A stretch of 64,000 bases of DNA from the NCBI RefSeq assembly GCF_007896845.1, contig NZ_VOHS01000003.1:62001-126000 (forward strand), written 5' to 3'. The stretch is from Chitinophaga pinensis (lineage in GTDB: Bacteria > Bacteroidota > Bacteroidia > Chitinophagales > Chitinophagaceae). Position numbers and translations under genes: made by a program. The notes beneath the pieces are model-generated. The model worked only from the letters and a program-made list of their open reading frames with translations. It had not been told where the DNA came from and did not search any database. Below, one piece after another: positions 9,020 to 17,460 of the stretch; the stretch's first letter is position 1, and each line of letters opens with the position of its first letter.

Positions 9020-9685
9020 ATGTTACAGCCCCCCACGTTGAAGTTCTTAAAATCATTAGCTAAGAATAATAATAAGGTATGGTTTGATGAACATAAATCC
9101 GATTATCAGCATGCGAAAGCAGACTATGAAAGTGTAGTACAACAGATCCTTGACGGGTTGGCCAAACAGGAGCCTTTATTGATAGGTCTACAGGTAAAAG
9201 ACTGTACTTTCCGTATTTATAAAGACACCCGTTTTTCAAAAGATAAAACACCTTACAAAACCAATATGGGCGCATCTTTTGCTCCGGGTGGCCGTAAGAC
9301 GCCACGCCCTGGTTATTATTTTCATCTTGAACCCGGCGGTAATAGTTTTGCCGGCGGAGGATTGTGGATGCCTGAAGCACCCGTACTCAAAAAAGTGAGA
9401 CAGGAAATAGATTATAACTTCGAAGAATTTCAACAGATCATCTCCAATAAAGAATTCATCCGTTACTTCGGTAAAATCGAAGGTGAATCATTAAAGACAG
9501 CACCACAGGGCTATCTGCCGGATAATCCTGCCATTGCATATCTGAAGCTCAAAAGCTTCACTGTATGGCATCATATATCCGACGATGCCGCTTTGCAGCC
9601 TGCATTAGTCAGGGAGATCCTTAAAATATTTTCGGTAATGCAGCCCTTTGTCAAATTTATGGACAGGGCACTCGATCTGGAATAG
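9020..9685 (+). CDS. DUF2461 / TIGR02453 family protein
   Basis: Conserved protein of unknown biochemical role. ATG at 9020 (MLQPPTLKFLKSLAKNNNK) gives 221 aa; the GTG at 9002 would add six residues and is less likely. Family hallmarks are visible: FLKSLAKNNNKVWFDEHK at the N-terminus, FRIYKDTRFSKDKTPYKTNMG in the middle, and PGYYFHLEPGGNSFAGGGLWMP. It is likely cytosolic, with no signal peptide or membrane helix. It stands alone, followed by a convergent small gene. Confidence 0.9.
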   Translation: MLQPPTLKFLKSLAKNNNKVWFDEHKSDYQHAKADYESVVQQILDGLAKQEPLLIGLQVKDCTFRIYKDTRFSKDKTPYKTNMGASFAPGGRKTPRPGYYFHLEPGGNSFAGGGLWMPEAPVLKKVRQEIDYNFEEFQQIISNKEFIRYFGKIEGESLKTAPQGYLPDNPAIAYLKLKSFTVWHHISDDAALQPALVREILKIFSVMQPFVKFMDRALDLE

Positions 9686-9811
9686 TTAATTAGTTTCCCG
9701 GGGTGAAAATACTATCATTAGTCACTGTCCGCTATTAGCGGATGGGTAAGCCACAATGCACTGTAATTTTCTCTGGGAGTAACACCGTTTTCAACACGTG
9801 AGCAGCATAAC

Positions 9812-9863
9812 CATCTGCCGGGCATATTTTCCGACCGTGGGCACATTCACCGGCCGGCAGATG
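9812..9863. repeat. 10-bp inverted repeat in convergent spacer
   Basis: CATCTGCCGG (9812-9821) and CCGGCAGATG (9854-9863) are perfect reverse complements around a 32-nt loop. The repeat lies between the DUF2461 gene and the convergent small gene and could end transcription, although no T-run follows. Confidence 0.5.
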
Positions 9864-9889
9864 ACTACAGCACAATAATTTTCAACGGA

Positions 9890-10141
9890 TTAGTTCTTGT
9901 GGATCAGGAATTCGAATGGCCTTGCCTTGCGGTTCTTCAACAGGTTTTCCTTGTCTGTCTTAGTGTGCGCAAAACGTTGATTATACACGTTGGCTACCTC
10001 AATAATCGGGATAATGCCGTCCAGTGTATCATGTTGATCCACAATGTTCATGATGCGGGACACCTGTGAAGAAAAATTAGTACTCCACTCTTCAGTAAAT
10101 TTGTGCATCAGTAAAAGCTCACGATTGGCGTTGGTTTTCAT
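9890..10141 (-). CDS. small conserved-looking hypothetical protein, 83 aa
   Basis: I do not recognise this gene. The 83-aa product starts MKTNANRELLLMHKFTEEW and is predicted soluble and mostly helical, with mixed charge and a basic C-terminal part (KTDKENLLKNRKARPFEF). It has no signal peptide, cysteine pair or known motif. Sound codon use, a start right at the open-frame boundary and flanking hairpins on both sides support a real gene. It might be a small DNA- or ribosome-associated protein, but that is a guess. Confidence 0.6.
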   Translation of the reverse strand: MKTNANRELLLMHKFTEEWSTNFSSQVSRIMNIVDQHDTLDGIIPIIEVANVYNQRFAHTKTDKENLLKNRKARPFEFLIHKN

Positions 10142-10341
10142 AGGACTTTAAGGGTGTTTACGGAATTAAGAATTTTTAGTTCTTTCGGCACCTTACTTGC
10201 TCACAAAGATAGTTTTTTGGAATCAGTAAGTTGGCATAGGATTATTGATACCAAAATTGGATTTTATCTTCCACAAAGCAATACTACTTCTGTGTAATTT
10301 TTGTTAAAGTGATACTTATTTCACATCAAATCGATACTAAA

Positions 10342-10367
10342 AGAGCAAGTGTAGGTACACTTGCTCT
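10342..10367 (-). terminator. hairpin downstream of asd
   Basis: AGAGCAAGTGTA (10342-10353) pairs perfectly with TACACTTGCTCT (10356-10367). It lies about 75 nt past the asd stop on the minus strand. The T-tract is weak, so this is a probable terminator. The remainder of 10142-10441 shows no gene. Confidence 0.65.
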
Positions 10368-10441
10368 CATCAGTTTAAATAAATCGTTTATACGTTCGCG
10401 AAATTATCACCCGAAAGGATAAAGTCAACGGCTATTTTTTA

Positions 10442-11431
10442 TTAAATCCACTTTTGCGCGTGAAGATATTCAGCTATCTGCACCGCATTTGTTGCAGCTC
10501 CCTTACGCAGGTTGTCTGCCACGATCCACATATTTAATGTTTTTTCCTGTGTTTCATCACGACGGATACGACCTACGAATACATCATCTTTCTCATGTGC
10601 ATCTTTCGGCATCGGATACAATGCTTTGGATGGATCGTCTACTACGGTCACCCCTGGCGTGTTTTCCAGTATGCTGCGCACTTCTGCCAGATCGTATTCA
10701 TTTTCAAAAGCGATGTTCACAGACTCACTGTGACCGCCAATTACAGGGATACGTACAGTTGTCGCTGTTACACGGATATTGCTGTCGCCCATGATCTTCA
10801 CGGTCTCTTTCACCATCTTCATTTCTTCTTTCGTGTAACCATTATCGAGGAATACATCGATCTGTGGAATTACGTTCAGGTCAATGCGATGTGCATACGC
10901 TTTTTCACCCTCAATACCCTGACGCTCATTCATCAGCTGATCTACCGCTTTTACACCTGTACCAGTTACTGACTGATAAGTAGAAACTACCACGCGGTTG
11001 ATTTTGTACTTATCATGTAATGGGTTCAGTACAAGCACCATCTGAATAGTTGAACAGTTAGGGTTCGCGATGATCTTGTCTTCCGGTGTTAATGTTTTAC
11101 CATTGATCTCAGGAACTACCAGCTTTTTATCAGGATCCATTCTCCATGCAGAAGAATTATCAATTACTGTAATACCTGCTGCTGCAAATTTTGGCGCCCA
11201 TTCCAGAGAAGTACTGCCACCTGCAGAAAACAATGCTACATCCGGTTTCATGGAAATTGCTGTATCTGCATTCACCACCTTATAAGGCTTGCCCTTAAAT
11301 GTTACTTCCTTACCAACGGACTTCTCAGAAGCCACGGGAATCAGTTCTGTAACCGGAAAATCTCTTTCGGTCAATACTTGTAACATTTTTGAGCCTACCA
11401 GTCCGGTAGCTCCTACTACGGCAACTTTCAT
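10442..11431 (-). CDS. asd: aspartate-semialdehyde dehydrogenase
   Basis: NADPH-dependent reduction of aspartyl-4-phosphate to aspartate semialdehyde, the branch point to lysine/diaminopimelate, methionine and threonine. 329 aa. The Rossmann start is VAVVGATGLVGSKML, the catalytic cysteine is Cys126 in ANPNCSTIQM, and the substrate-binding GGHSESVN (with the active-site His) is present in the second domain. No neighbouring lysine or threonine genes are seen, so it is transcribed alone from the divergent spacer. I saw no lysine riboswitch in the 120-nt upstream region. Confidence 0.97.
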   Translation of the reverse strand: MKVAVVGATGLVGSKMLQVLTERDFPVTELIPVASEKSVGKEVTFKGKPYKVVNADTAISMKPDVALFSAGGSTSLEWAPKFAAAGITVIDNSSAWRMDPDKKLVVPEINGKTLTPEDKIIANPNCSTIQMVLVLNPLHDKYKINRVVVSTYQSVTGTGVKAVDQLMNERQGIEGEKAYAHRIDLNVIPQIDVFLDNGYTKEEMKMVKETVKIMGDSNIRVTATTVRIPVIGGHSESVNIAFENEYDLAEVRSILENTPGVTVVDDPSKALYPMPKDAHEKDDVFVGRIRRDETQEKTLNMWIVADNLRKGAATNAVQIAEYLHAQKWI

Positions 11432-11460
11432 TGTTTTTACATTTTAATTTTTTGGAAATG

Positions 11461-11491
11461 CAAATTTAACACAAGCATTGCGGTTTTCAAT
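11461..11491 (-). promoter_or_regulatory. Bacteroidota-type promoter for asd
   Basis: On the minus strand the -7 box is TAAATTTG (11461-11468) and an ATTG -33 box lies at 11488-11491, with the standard 19-nt spacer. The predicted transcript starts about 20 nt before the asd ATG. Confidence 0.65.
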
Positions 11492-11555
11492 GTGGAATGC
11501 AGAATCATAGAAAATCACTAAATTTCTGTCCAAACCAACCCAATTTTTTTAAAAC

Positions 11556-14153
11556 ATGCGTACTACCATTGTTTGTGTATGCCTGCTGTTGCAGGTATCT
11601 TTCTCATGCGCTCAGGTGAGCGAATCTTTTGATTATCAAAATATTAATGAAGCGGCTATCTGGAAAGGTACAGATACTGCATGGACCTTAGATCAGGGAC
11701 GACTACGCAGCCGCCTGCCACGAAGCAGTAGTACTTTCCATATTTCAACGCCTTCCTCTCTTGCCAGTAATGCAATATGGGAGTGCTGGCTGCAACTGGA
11801 CTTCAATACTTCCTCTCTTAATTATGCAGACGTATTCCTGATAGCAGATAGCGCCAACCTTTCCGGATCAGGTTGCAAAGGTTATTTTGTGCGTATCGGT
11901 AATACAAAAGATGAAGTCTGTCTTTACCGGAAAGACGGCAGCCTCCCTCCTGTCCTGCTCATTGATGGACGGGATGGTATCACCGATCATACGTCTTCCA
12001 TTCTCAAAATAAAGGTGATCAGGAAGGATGATAACTGGGAACTATGGACCGATGAAAAGGGCAATGGCACAGGATATATAAGAGAAGGTATTGCAAAAGA
12101 TAATATGTATGGCAACTCCCGGTTTATGGGATTTACTATACGGCAGTCTACCGCTTCTTTCTTCGGCCGGCATTACTTTGATGATGTGTCAGTGCGCCCG
12201 ATCCTTGCAGATACAGTACCTCCCTCGTTACTGTCTGTTCAACTGATCAATGCGCACACCATCAGCTGCTGTTTCAGTGAGACACCTGATAGCAATAGTC
12301 TGCATAACTACAGCAATTTCAGGCTCAATGGTTCAGATAATACGCCGCGCCGCATCTGGCAGGATAATAATACGCCTTCTTGTATCAATGTGCAGTTTGA
12401 CCAGCCATTTCCCAACGGCGACAGTTGTCATCTGCTTATGACTGGTATAAGAGATGTTGCCGGTAATGCCTCGCCTGTGCTCAAGGCCTCATTCCTCTAT
12501 TATCTCTCTTCCGGATATGATGTACTGATACATGAGTTCCTGCCACGGGCCTTACCTTCCGCAGGATTACAAGCTGCGCGCTTTGTAGAACTGAAGAATA
12601 ATAGTCCGTTTACGCTACAACTAAAAGATTGGCGTCTGGCTAATAGCAGTAAAGAAGTGATATTGCCTGCGCGTCTTTTTCCACCAGATACCTATCTGGT
12701 ATTGTGTGACAGGCAGTCCGTCAGCCAGTTTCCAACGGATGTCGCCGTAATGGGCATCAGTAATTTTCCATCCCCGGGTGATAGTGATATGATCATTCTC
12801 CGTAATGACAGTGGCACACTGGTACATGCTATCGCTTACGATCGTAGCTGGTATCACAATCCGGTAAAGGAAAAAGGAGGTTGGAGCCTTGAAATGGTAG
12901 ATATACATTGGCCATGTGCCGGAGGCGCTAACTGGCGGCCTTCACTGGCAAAAGAAGGAGGAACACCGGGCAGACAAAATACGGTTAGTGGACAGATTAA
13001 CACGCCACCACCAGTATCTGCTGTAAATGCGTATGCACCGGATAGTATGCGTGTCGGATTATCCTTTTCCGGTATTATGGACAGTCTGGCGGTAGTTGAT
13101 GTTGCCCATTATTATTTTGATCCTGCATTGACCGTCATCAAAGCCTCTGCGCAAGCACCATTATATAATAATGTATCTCTGTACTTAGCCACTCCCCTTC
13201 AGTCAGGTACTGTTTATAAGATAGCGGTGGATGGCCTGACAGATTGTACCGGACAGCAAGTTCATGTTATACCTGATCTGGCGGTAGCCCGGGTTTTTGA
13301 GGCAGATAGTTTTGACATTGTCTTCAATGAAATATTATATGATCCTGCGGCAGGTGTACCAGAGTTTGCAGAGATCTTCAACAGAGGTGGTAAGGCGGTC
13401 GATCTTTCCCATCTATTCCTGACAAGAAGGAAAATGGATGGTCAACTGGAAGAAGTGATTGCGTTATCGGGGACTGCCCGTTTGTTACTGCCGGGTACTT
13501 ATGCGGCTTTTACGACGGATCCGGCCGCTTTATGTGGGCAATATGATTGTCTGCAGCCGGAAAAAATTTATAAAATAAATCTGCCGGCATTGATCAATGG
13601 GGAGGGTACAGTTGTATTATTAAACGCGGCCGGAAATATTATCGATGAATTCCATTATTCGGATGCCATGCATATAGCACTGGCCGGCAATACGCGGGGT
13701 GTCTCTCTGGAACGTTTACAGGCGGATGCGCCTACACAGGATAAGTATAACTGGCATTCCGCGGCTGCTTCTGCAAAACATGCGACTCCCGGAAGCGTGA
13801 ATTCCCAACAGCTTCCCGTAGGGAGTGTGCAGGAAATGTTATCCATCCGTCCGGGCATTTTTTCACCGGATAATGACGGATTTGAGGATGTAGCAGTACT
13901 CAGTTATCAGTTTCCTGAGCCCGGTTTTGTCATAAATGTCACGATTTTTGATGCTGAGGGGCGGTTTGTCAGGCAATTGGAGAAAAATACAGCCCTGTCT
14001 GCCCATGGAGAAATTATCTGGGATGGCCGGGGATCGCAAAACCGCGAACTGGTTACAGGTATATACGTCATCTTTGCCGAGGCTGTAAGCCCCACTGGAC
14101 AGGTCCGACAATGGAAATTGCCTGTGGTATTAGGAAAAAAGTTAAATAGTTGA
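11556..14153 (+). CDS. secreted lamin-tail-domain protein with FlgD-like C-terminus
   Basis: 865-aa exported surface or periplasmic protein. The signal peptide is MRTTIVCVCLLLQVSFSCAQ. Residues about 25-210 resemble a concanavalin/LamG-like sandwich (YFDDVSVRP at its end). Ig-like linkers (about 215-315 and 480-580) contain DVAGNASP and related turns. Two lamin tail domains follow, about 322-472 (VLIHEFLPRA...GGTPGRQN) and 586-750 (DIVFNEILYDP...KHATPGSVN). Residues 763-865 (RPGIFSPDNDGFEDV...LVTGIYVIF) match the FlgD/gliding-associated C-terminal fold used in Bacteroidota export substrates. Function is unknown; carbohydrate or nuclease partners are common for such domains, but no catalytic domain is visible here. 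Confidence 0.85.
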   Translation: MRTTIVCVCLLLQVSFSCAQVSESFDYQNINEAAIWKGTDTAWTLDQGRLRSRLPRSSSTFHISTPSSLASNAIWECWLQLDFNTSSLNYADVFLIADSANLSGSGCKGYFVRIGNTKDEVCLYRKDGSLPPVLLIDGRDGITDHTSSILKIKVIRKDDNWELWTDEKGNGTGYIREGIAKDNMYGNSRFMGFTIRQSTASFFGRHYFDDVSVRPILADTVPPSLLSVQLINAHTISCCFSETPDSNSLHNYSNFRLNGSDNTPRRIWQDNNTPSCINVQFDQPFPNGDSCHLLMTGIRDVAGNASPVLKASFLYYLSSGYDVLIHEFLPRALPSAGLQAARFVELKNNSPFTLQLKDWRLANSSKEVILPARLFPPDTYLVLCDRQSVSQFPTDVAVMGISNFPSPGDSDMIILRNDSGTLVHAIAYDRSWYHNPVKEKGGWSLEMVDIHWPCAGGANWRPSLAKEGGTPGRQNTVSGQINTPPPVSAVNAYAPDSMRVGLSFSGIMDSLAVVDVAHYYFDPALTVIKASAQAPLYNNVSLYLATPLQSGTVYKIAVDGLTDCTGQQVHVIPDLAVARVFEADSFDIVFNEILYDPAAGVPEFAEIFNRGGKAVDLSHLFLTRRKMDGQLEEVIALSGTARLLLPGTYAAFTTDPAALCGQYDCLQPEKIYKINLPALINGEGTVVLLNAAGNIIDEFHYSDAMHIALAGNTRGVSLERLQADAPTQDKYNWHSAAASAKHATPGSVNSQQLPVGSVQEMLSIRPGIFSPDNDGFEDVAVLSYQFPEPGFVINVTIFDAEGRFVRQLEKNTALSAHGEIIWDGRGSQNRELVTGIYVIFAEAVSPTGQVRQWKLPVVLGKKLNS

Positions 14154-14218
14154 TGTCGTCAAAAAGAAAGGTTGTTTTTGTCAATTATCAAGAATAATTA
14201 AATGAACAGCCTCTCCAA

Positions 14219-14249
14219 TTTGTCGGATAGAAACGATTTTTTATATTTG
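14219..14249 (+). promoter_or_regulatory. canonical Bacteroidota promoter for DUF5606 gene
   Basis: TTTG (14219-14222), a 19-nt spacer and TATATTTG (14242-14249) match the sigma-ABfr-type consensus exactly. The predicted leader before the ATG at 14270 is only about 14 nt. It is one of the cleanest promoters in the window. Confidence 0.8.
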
Positions 14250-14269
14250 CGCTTCTTAAAAATTTGAAC

Positions 14270-14920
14270 ATGCAGTATAGAGAAATAGTTGCAGTAACCG
14301 GTTTGAGTGGTTTGTTTCAATTAATTGCCAGCAAACAGGATGGCGCTATCGTAAGATCTCTGGAAGACAAGAGCACAAAATTTGTGAGCTCCCGCATCCA
14401 TAATTTTACTCCGCTGGAAAGCATCGAGGTGTTTACAACCGGAGAAAATGTAAACCTGGCTGAAGTATTTAAGGCCATGCTGGACCAGGAAGCTAAAACA
14501 GCTCCGGTTGATACCAAAGCTGACAATAATGCGATCAAGTCTTATTTCAAAAGTGTGTTCCCTACTTTCGACGAGGACAGGGTTTACGTTAGCGATATGA
14601 AGAAGATGGTGAAATGGTATGCCATCCTCAAAAGCAACGATCTGTTAAGATTCGACGAAGTAGCTGAAGATGCTCCGGAAGCTGCGGCTGAAGAAGTAGC
14701 AGTTGCTGCTGATGCAGAAGTTGCTGACAAGCCAGCTAAAAAAGCTGCTAAACCTAAGAAGGCTGCCGCTAAAGAAGGCGCTGAGGAAGTAGCAACTGAA
14801 GAAGCTCCGGCTGAAAAACCTAAAAAAGCAAGAGCTAAGAAAGAAGATGCTCCTGCTGCTGAAGGTGAAGAAGCACCTAAGAAAAAGGCTGCTCCTAAGA
14901 AAAAGAAGACTGAAGAGTAA
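14270..14920 (+). CDS. DUF5606 protein with histone-H1-like Lys/Ala tail
   Basis: 216 aa from ATG 14270; the TTG at 14264 is unlikely. Residues 1 to about 125 form the DUF5606 domain, recognisable from MQYREIVAVTGLSGLFQLIASKQD and VYVSDMKKMVKWYAIL. From about residue 130 to the end is a low-complexity tail of Ala, Lys, Glu and Pro with repeated KKA/KPKK blocks, first acidic and then strongly basic. Such tails bind nucleic acid in bacterial histone-H1-like proteins, so a nucleoid or RNA role is possible (inference). A strong consensus promoter and terminator flank it, indicating a highly expressed single-gene unit. Confidence 0.85.
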   Translation: MQYREIVAVTGLSGLFQLIASKQDGAIVRSLEDKSTKFVSSRIHNFTPLESIEVFTTGENVNLAEVFKAMLDQEAKTAPVDTKADNNAIKSYFKSVFPTFDEDRVYVSDMKKMVKWYAILKSNDLLRFDEVAEDAPEAAAEEVAVAADAEVADKPAKKAAKPKKAAAKEGAEEVATEEAPAEKPKKARAKKEDAPAAEGEEAPKKKAAPKKKKTEE

Positions 14921-14948
14921 TTCTTAGATAATTCATTGGTTTCCAATG

Positions 14949-14990
14949 CCAGACGCTGTGTGTATGTCGCATGCAGCGTCTGGTTTTTTA
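14949..14990 (+). terminator. rho-independent terminator after DUF5606 gene
   Basis: CCAGACGCTG (14949-14958) pairs with CAGCGTCTGG (14974-14983), followed directly by TTTTTTATT. Confidence 0.92.
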
Positions 14991-15072
14991 TTGCCCATAC
15001 TGTACGTATGCGGGCATGTTTCCCCTGTTATCCTGCTCTCCTGATAGTTATCTGATATTAGTCTGATTATAG

Positions 15073-15122
15073 TCATCCTTCGTTCATCCTTCGTTCAACA
15101 ACGAAGGATGAACGAAGGATGA
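15073..15122. repeat. 23-bp perfect hairpin made of an 11-bp tandem word
   Basis: Each arm contains two copies of TCATCCTTCGT (or its complement). The left arm (15073-15095) and right arm (15100-15122) are perfectly complementary around a CAAC loop. A partial third unit follows at 15123-15129. It lies between the DUF5606 terminator and the M3 peptidase gene and has no T-run, so it is not a standard terminator. Confidence 0.85.
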
Positions 15123-15210
15123 ACGAAGATTAACTATAGTTTAAGTATTTAAAGATAGCTTCTTGTTCCACCGCTCAGGTCTTTGCCCCGGAATTTCTTA
15201 TTTTAGTAAA

Positions 15211-16938
15211 ATGAAGACTTTAGACGCAAATATTGAGAAACAGCCACGTAAACTGTTACCAGAAGACTTTACGGTAACGACGTGGGAGGCATTGCAGCCA
15301 TATTTTGAGGAGCTGCAGCAGCGGCCGCTCGACAGTGTAGCGACCCTGGAGCAATGGCTGAAAGATATCAGTGAACTGGAGGCTGTCATCAGTGAGGATG
15401 CCTGCTGGCGCCAGATACGCATGACCTGCGATACAACCGACAAATCTCTGGAGGAAGCATTTGCCTACTTCTGCATGGAAATACAGCCTAAACTGCAACC
15501 CTACGCAGATGCGCTGAATAAAAAGCTGCTGGCCAGCGAATGGGTAAAAAGCCTCGATCAGGATCTTTATGCTACTTACCTGCGGAATGTGCGCAAACAG
15601 GTAAAACTGTTCCGTGAAGAGAACGTGCCTCTGCTGGCGGAACTGAGTGTTCAGTCTCAGCAGTATGGCGCTATCGCTGGTAAGATGACCATTACTGTGA
15701 ATGGACAGGAATATACATTGCAACAGGCAGCCCGTTTTCTGGAAGACAGCAACCGGGAACTGAGGGAGGAGGTATTTACCAAAACAGCTAAGCGTCGTTT
15801 GGAAGATAAGGATACCCTCGACCAGCTTTTTACGAATCTGATTACAAAACGTGATCAGGTAGCAAAGAATGCCGGTTTTGCCAATTATAGAGATTATAAG
15901 TTCGAAGACCTCGGTCGTTTCGACTATACAAAAGAAGACTGTTTTCAGTTCCACACAGCTATAAAAGAGCATATTGTGCCACTGGTAAAGAGTTTGCAGG
16001 AGAAACATCGTGATAAGCTGGGTTTGGATGTGCTGAAACCATGGGATTCCGATGCGGAACCGCAGGGCGTAAAACCACTGTCCCCTTTCCAGACAGGAGA
16101 TGAACTGGTTAACAAGGCGATAGAATGTTTTGATCAACTGGGACCTTTCTTTGGGAACTGTCTGCGTGTGATGCAAAAGCTGGGTCGTCTGGATCTGGAA
16201 AGCCGTAAGGGTAAAGCGCCGGGTGGGTATAATTGTCCTCTGGCAGAAACCGGTGTGCCTTTCATCTTCATGAATGCGGCCGGTCAGATGAAAGATCTGA
16301 CGACCATGGTCCACGAAGGCGGGCATGCGGTGCACTCTTTCCTGAGTCATAATCTGTCGCTGAGTGCTTTCAAGGAATATCCGATGGAGATCGCGGAAGT
16401 GGCGAGTATGAGTATGGAGTTGTTTACAATGGACTACTGGAATATCTTCTTTAGCAGTGAAGAGGAGTTGCGTAGGGCCAAACTGCAGCAGCTGGAGCGT
16501 GCGATCGTTATTTTCCCATGGATTGCTATCATTGACAAATTCCAGCACTGGTTGTACGAAAACCCACAGCACACTGTGGAAGAGCGCACAGCTGCCTGGG
16601 TGTCTATACAGGATGAATTTGCCACCGGCGTAGTAGACTGGAGCGGATGGGAAGATTATAAGGCAATTGGCTGGCAGAGGCAATTGCACCTGTTTGAAGT
16701 GCCTTTCTATTATATAGAATATGGTATCGCCCAGTTAGGAGCTATTGCTATGTGGAAACAATTCAAAGAAAACAAACAACAGGCTCTGGATAATTATGTC
16801 AATGCATTGAGTCTGGGTAGTACCCGTACTTTGCCTGAGTTGTATAAGGCAGCCGGTATCAGGTTTGATTTCTCCCCTGCTTATGTGCAGGAGCTGGCGG
16901 CTTTTGTGCAGCAGGAGATTGCAGCGATCACTAAATAA
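15211..16938 (+). CDS. M3 family oligoendopeptidase
   Basis: Cytosolic zinc metallopeptidase that degrades short peptides. ATG at 15211 (MKTLDANIEKQPR) gives 575 aa, usual for the PepF-like M3 group; the open frame reaches further upstream to 15163 without family similarity. The zinc motif HEGGH is at residues 368-372 (MVHEGGHAVHSFL), and the third ligand region EIAEVASMSMELF follows about 26 residues later, as expected. The C-terminal catalytic-cleft motif YYIEYGIAQLGAIAMW is intact. No signal peptide. Convergent with fur, sharing a terminator. Confidence 0.94.
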   Translation: MKTLDANIEKQPRKLLPEDFTVTTWEALQPYFEELQQRPLDSVATLEQWLKDISELEAVISEDACWRQIRMTCDTTDKSLEEAFAYFCMEIQPKLQPYADALNKKLLASEWVKSLDQDLYATYLRNVRKQVKLFREENVPLLAELSVQSQQYGAIAGKMTITVNGQEYTLQQAARFLEDSNRELREEVFTKTAKRRLEDKDTLDQLFTNLITKRDQVAKNAGFANYRDYKFEDLGRFDYTKEDCFQFHTAIKEHIVPLVKSLQEKHRDKLGLDVLKPWDSDAEPQGVKPLSPFQTGDELVNKAIECFDQLGPFFGNCLRVMQKLGRLDLESRKGKAPGGYNCPLAETGVPFIFMNAAGQMKDLTTMVHEGGHAVHSFLSHNLSLSAFKEYPMEIAEVASMSMELFTMDYWNIFFSSEEELRRAKLQQLERAIVIFPWIAIIDKFQHWLYENPQHTVEERTAAWVSIQDEFATGVVDWSGWEDYKAIGWQRQLHLFEVPFYYIEYGIAQLGAIAMWKQFKENKQQALDNYVNALSLGSTRTLPELYKAAGIRFDFSPAYVQELAAFVQQEIAAITK

Positions 16939-16959
16939 GCAAATGTCTTATTAAAAATA

Positions 16960-16990
16960 AAAGCGCCTGATCTGTAAGATCAGGCGCTTT
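16960..16990. terminator. bidirectional terminator between M3 peptidase and fur
   Basis: AAAGCGCCTGATCT (16960-16973) and AGATCAGGCGCTTT (16977-16990) form a 14-bp stem with a 3-nt loop, with A- and T-rich flanks on both sides. Confidence 0.9.
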
Positions 16991-17015
16991 CTTATATAAA
17001 GGAATAAGTATCAGC

Positions 17016-17441
17016 TTATTTACATTCCTTACATACCCCACTTACTACAACATCCACATTATGCGCGGCATATCCTTTAGGCAGGTGAATTTCAGGCACA
17101 TCGGTATCCAGACAGGTGGTATTACCACATTCTTCACATTTGAAATGTACGTGATGGTCATGATGATCATGCTCCGAACATTCCGATCGGCAGAGTGCAT
17201 AGCGGATTGAGGTATCTGTAGTCGGGATGCTATGGATGATCCCTTTATCCAGAAAGGTTTGTAATGTGCGGTAAACTGTTACGCGGTCAAAGCTCTGACC
17301 GGCCAGTTTTTCAAAACTGCTGTGTTCAAGTGCACCATTGCTGTTCATGAACAGTTCCAGTATCTTCACACGGGTATCCGTAATGCTGAGCTTACTATCC
17401 CGGAGCAGTTCGGTAATACTTGCTTTGTTCTTGTTGCTCAT
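17016..17441 (-). CDS. Fur-family metal/peroxide-responsive repressor
   Basis: 141-aa winged-helix regulator. Residues about 10-85 form the DNA-binding domain (ITDTRVKILELF, FDRVTVYRTLQTFLDKGI). The dimer/metal domain holds the His-rich HDHHDHHVHFKCEECGNTTCLD with the CxxC structural zinc pair, and the second CxxC is in GVCKECK at the very end. Iron (Fur), zinc (Zur) and peroxide (PerR) types cannot be separated with confidence; the many His before the first CxxC favour a zinc or iron sensor. It follows the SCO gene by 19 nt and is probably cotranscribed with it, tying copper-chaperone supply to metal sensing (inference). Confidence 0.92.
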   Translation of the reverse strand: MSNKNKASITELLRDSKLSITDTRVKILELFMNSNGALEHSSFEKLAGQSFDRVTVYRTLQTFLDKGIIHSIPTTDTSIRYALCRSECSEHDHHDHHVHFKCEECGNTTCLDTDVPEIHLPKGYAAHNVDVVVSGVCKECK

Positions 17442-17460
17442 GATAATTTATAATGAGTTA

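Noticed and set aside
10142..11560. Lysine or other riboswitch around asd
   Set aside because: The predicted leader is only about 20 nt, too short for a lysine riboswitch.
15073..15122. CRISPR-like repeat
   Set aside because: Only two tandem units per arm arranged as a single palindrome, with no spacers and no cas genes.
15256..16689. 477-codon minus-strand frame opposite the M3 peptidase
   Set aside because: Despite its length it is antisense to a gene with an intact HEGGH zinc site and shows no domain.
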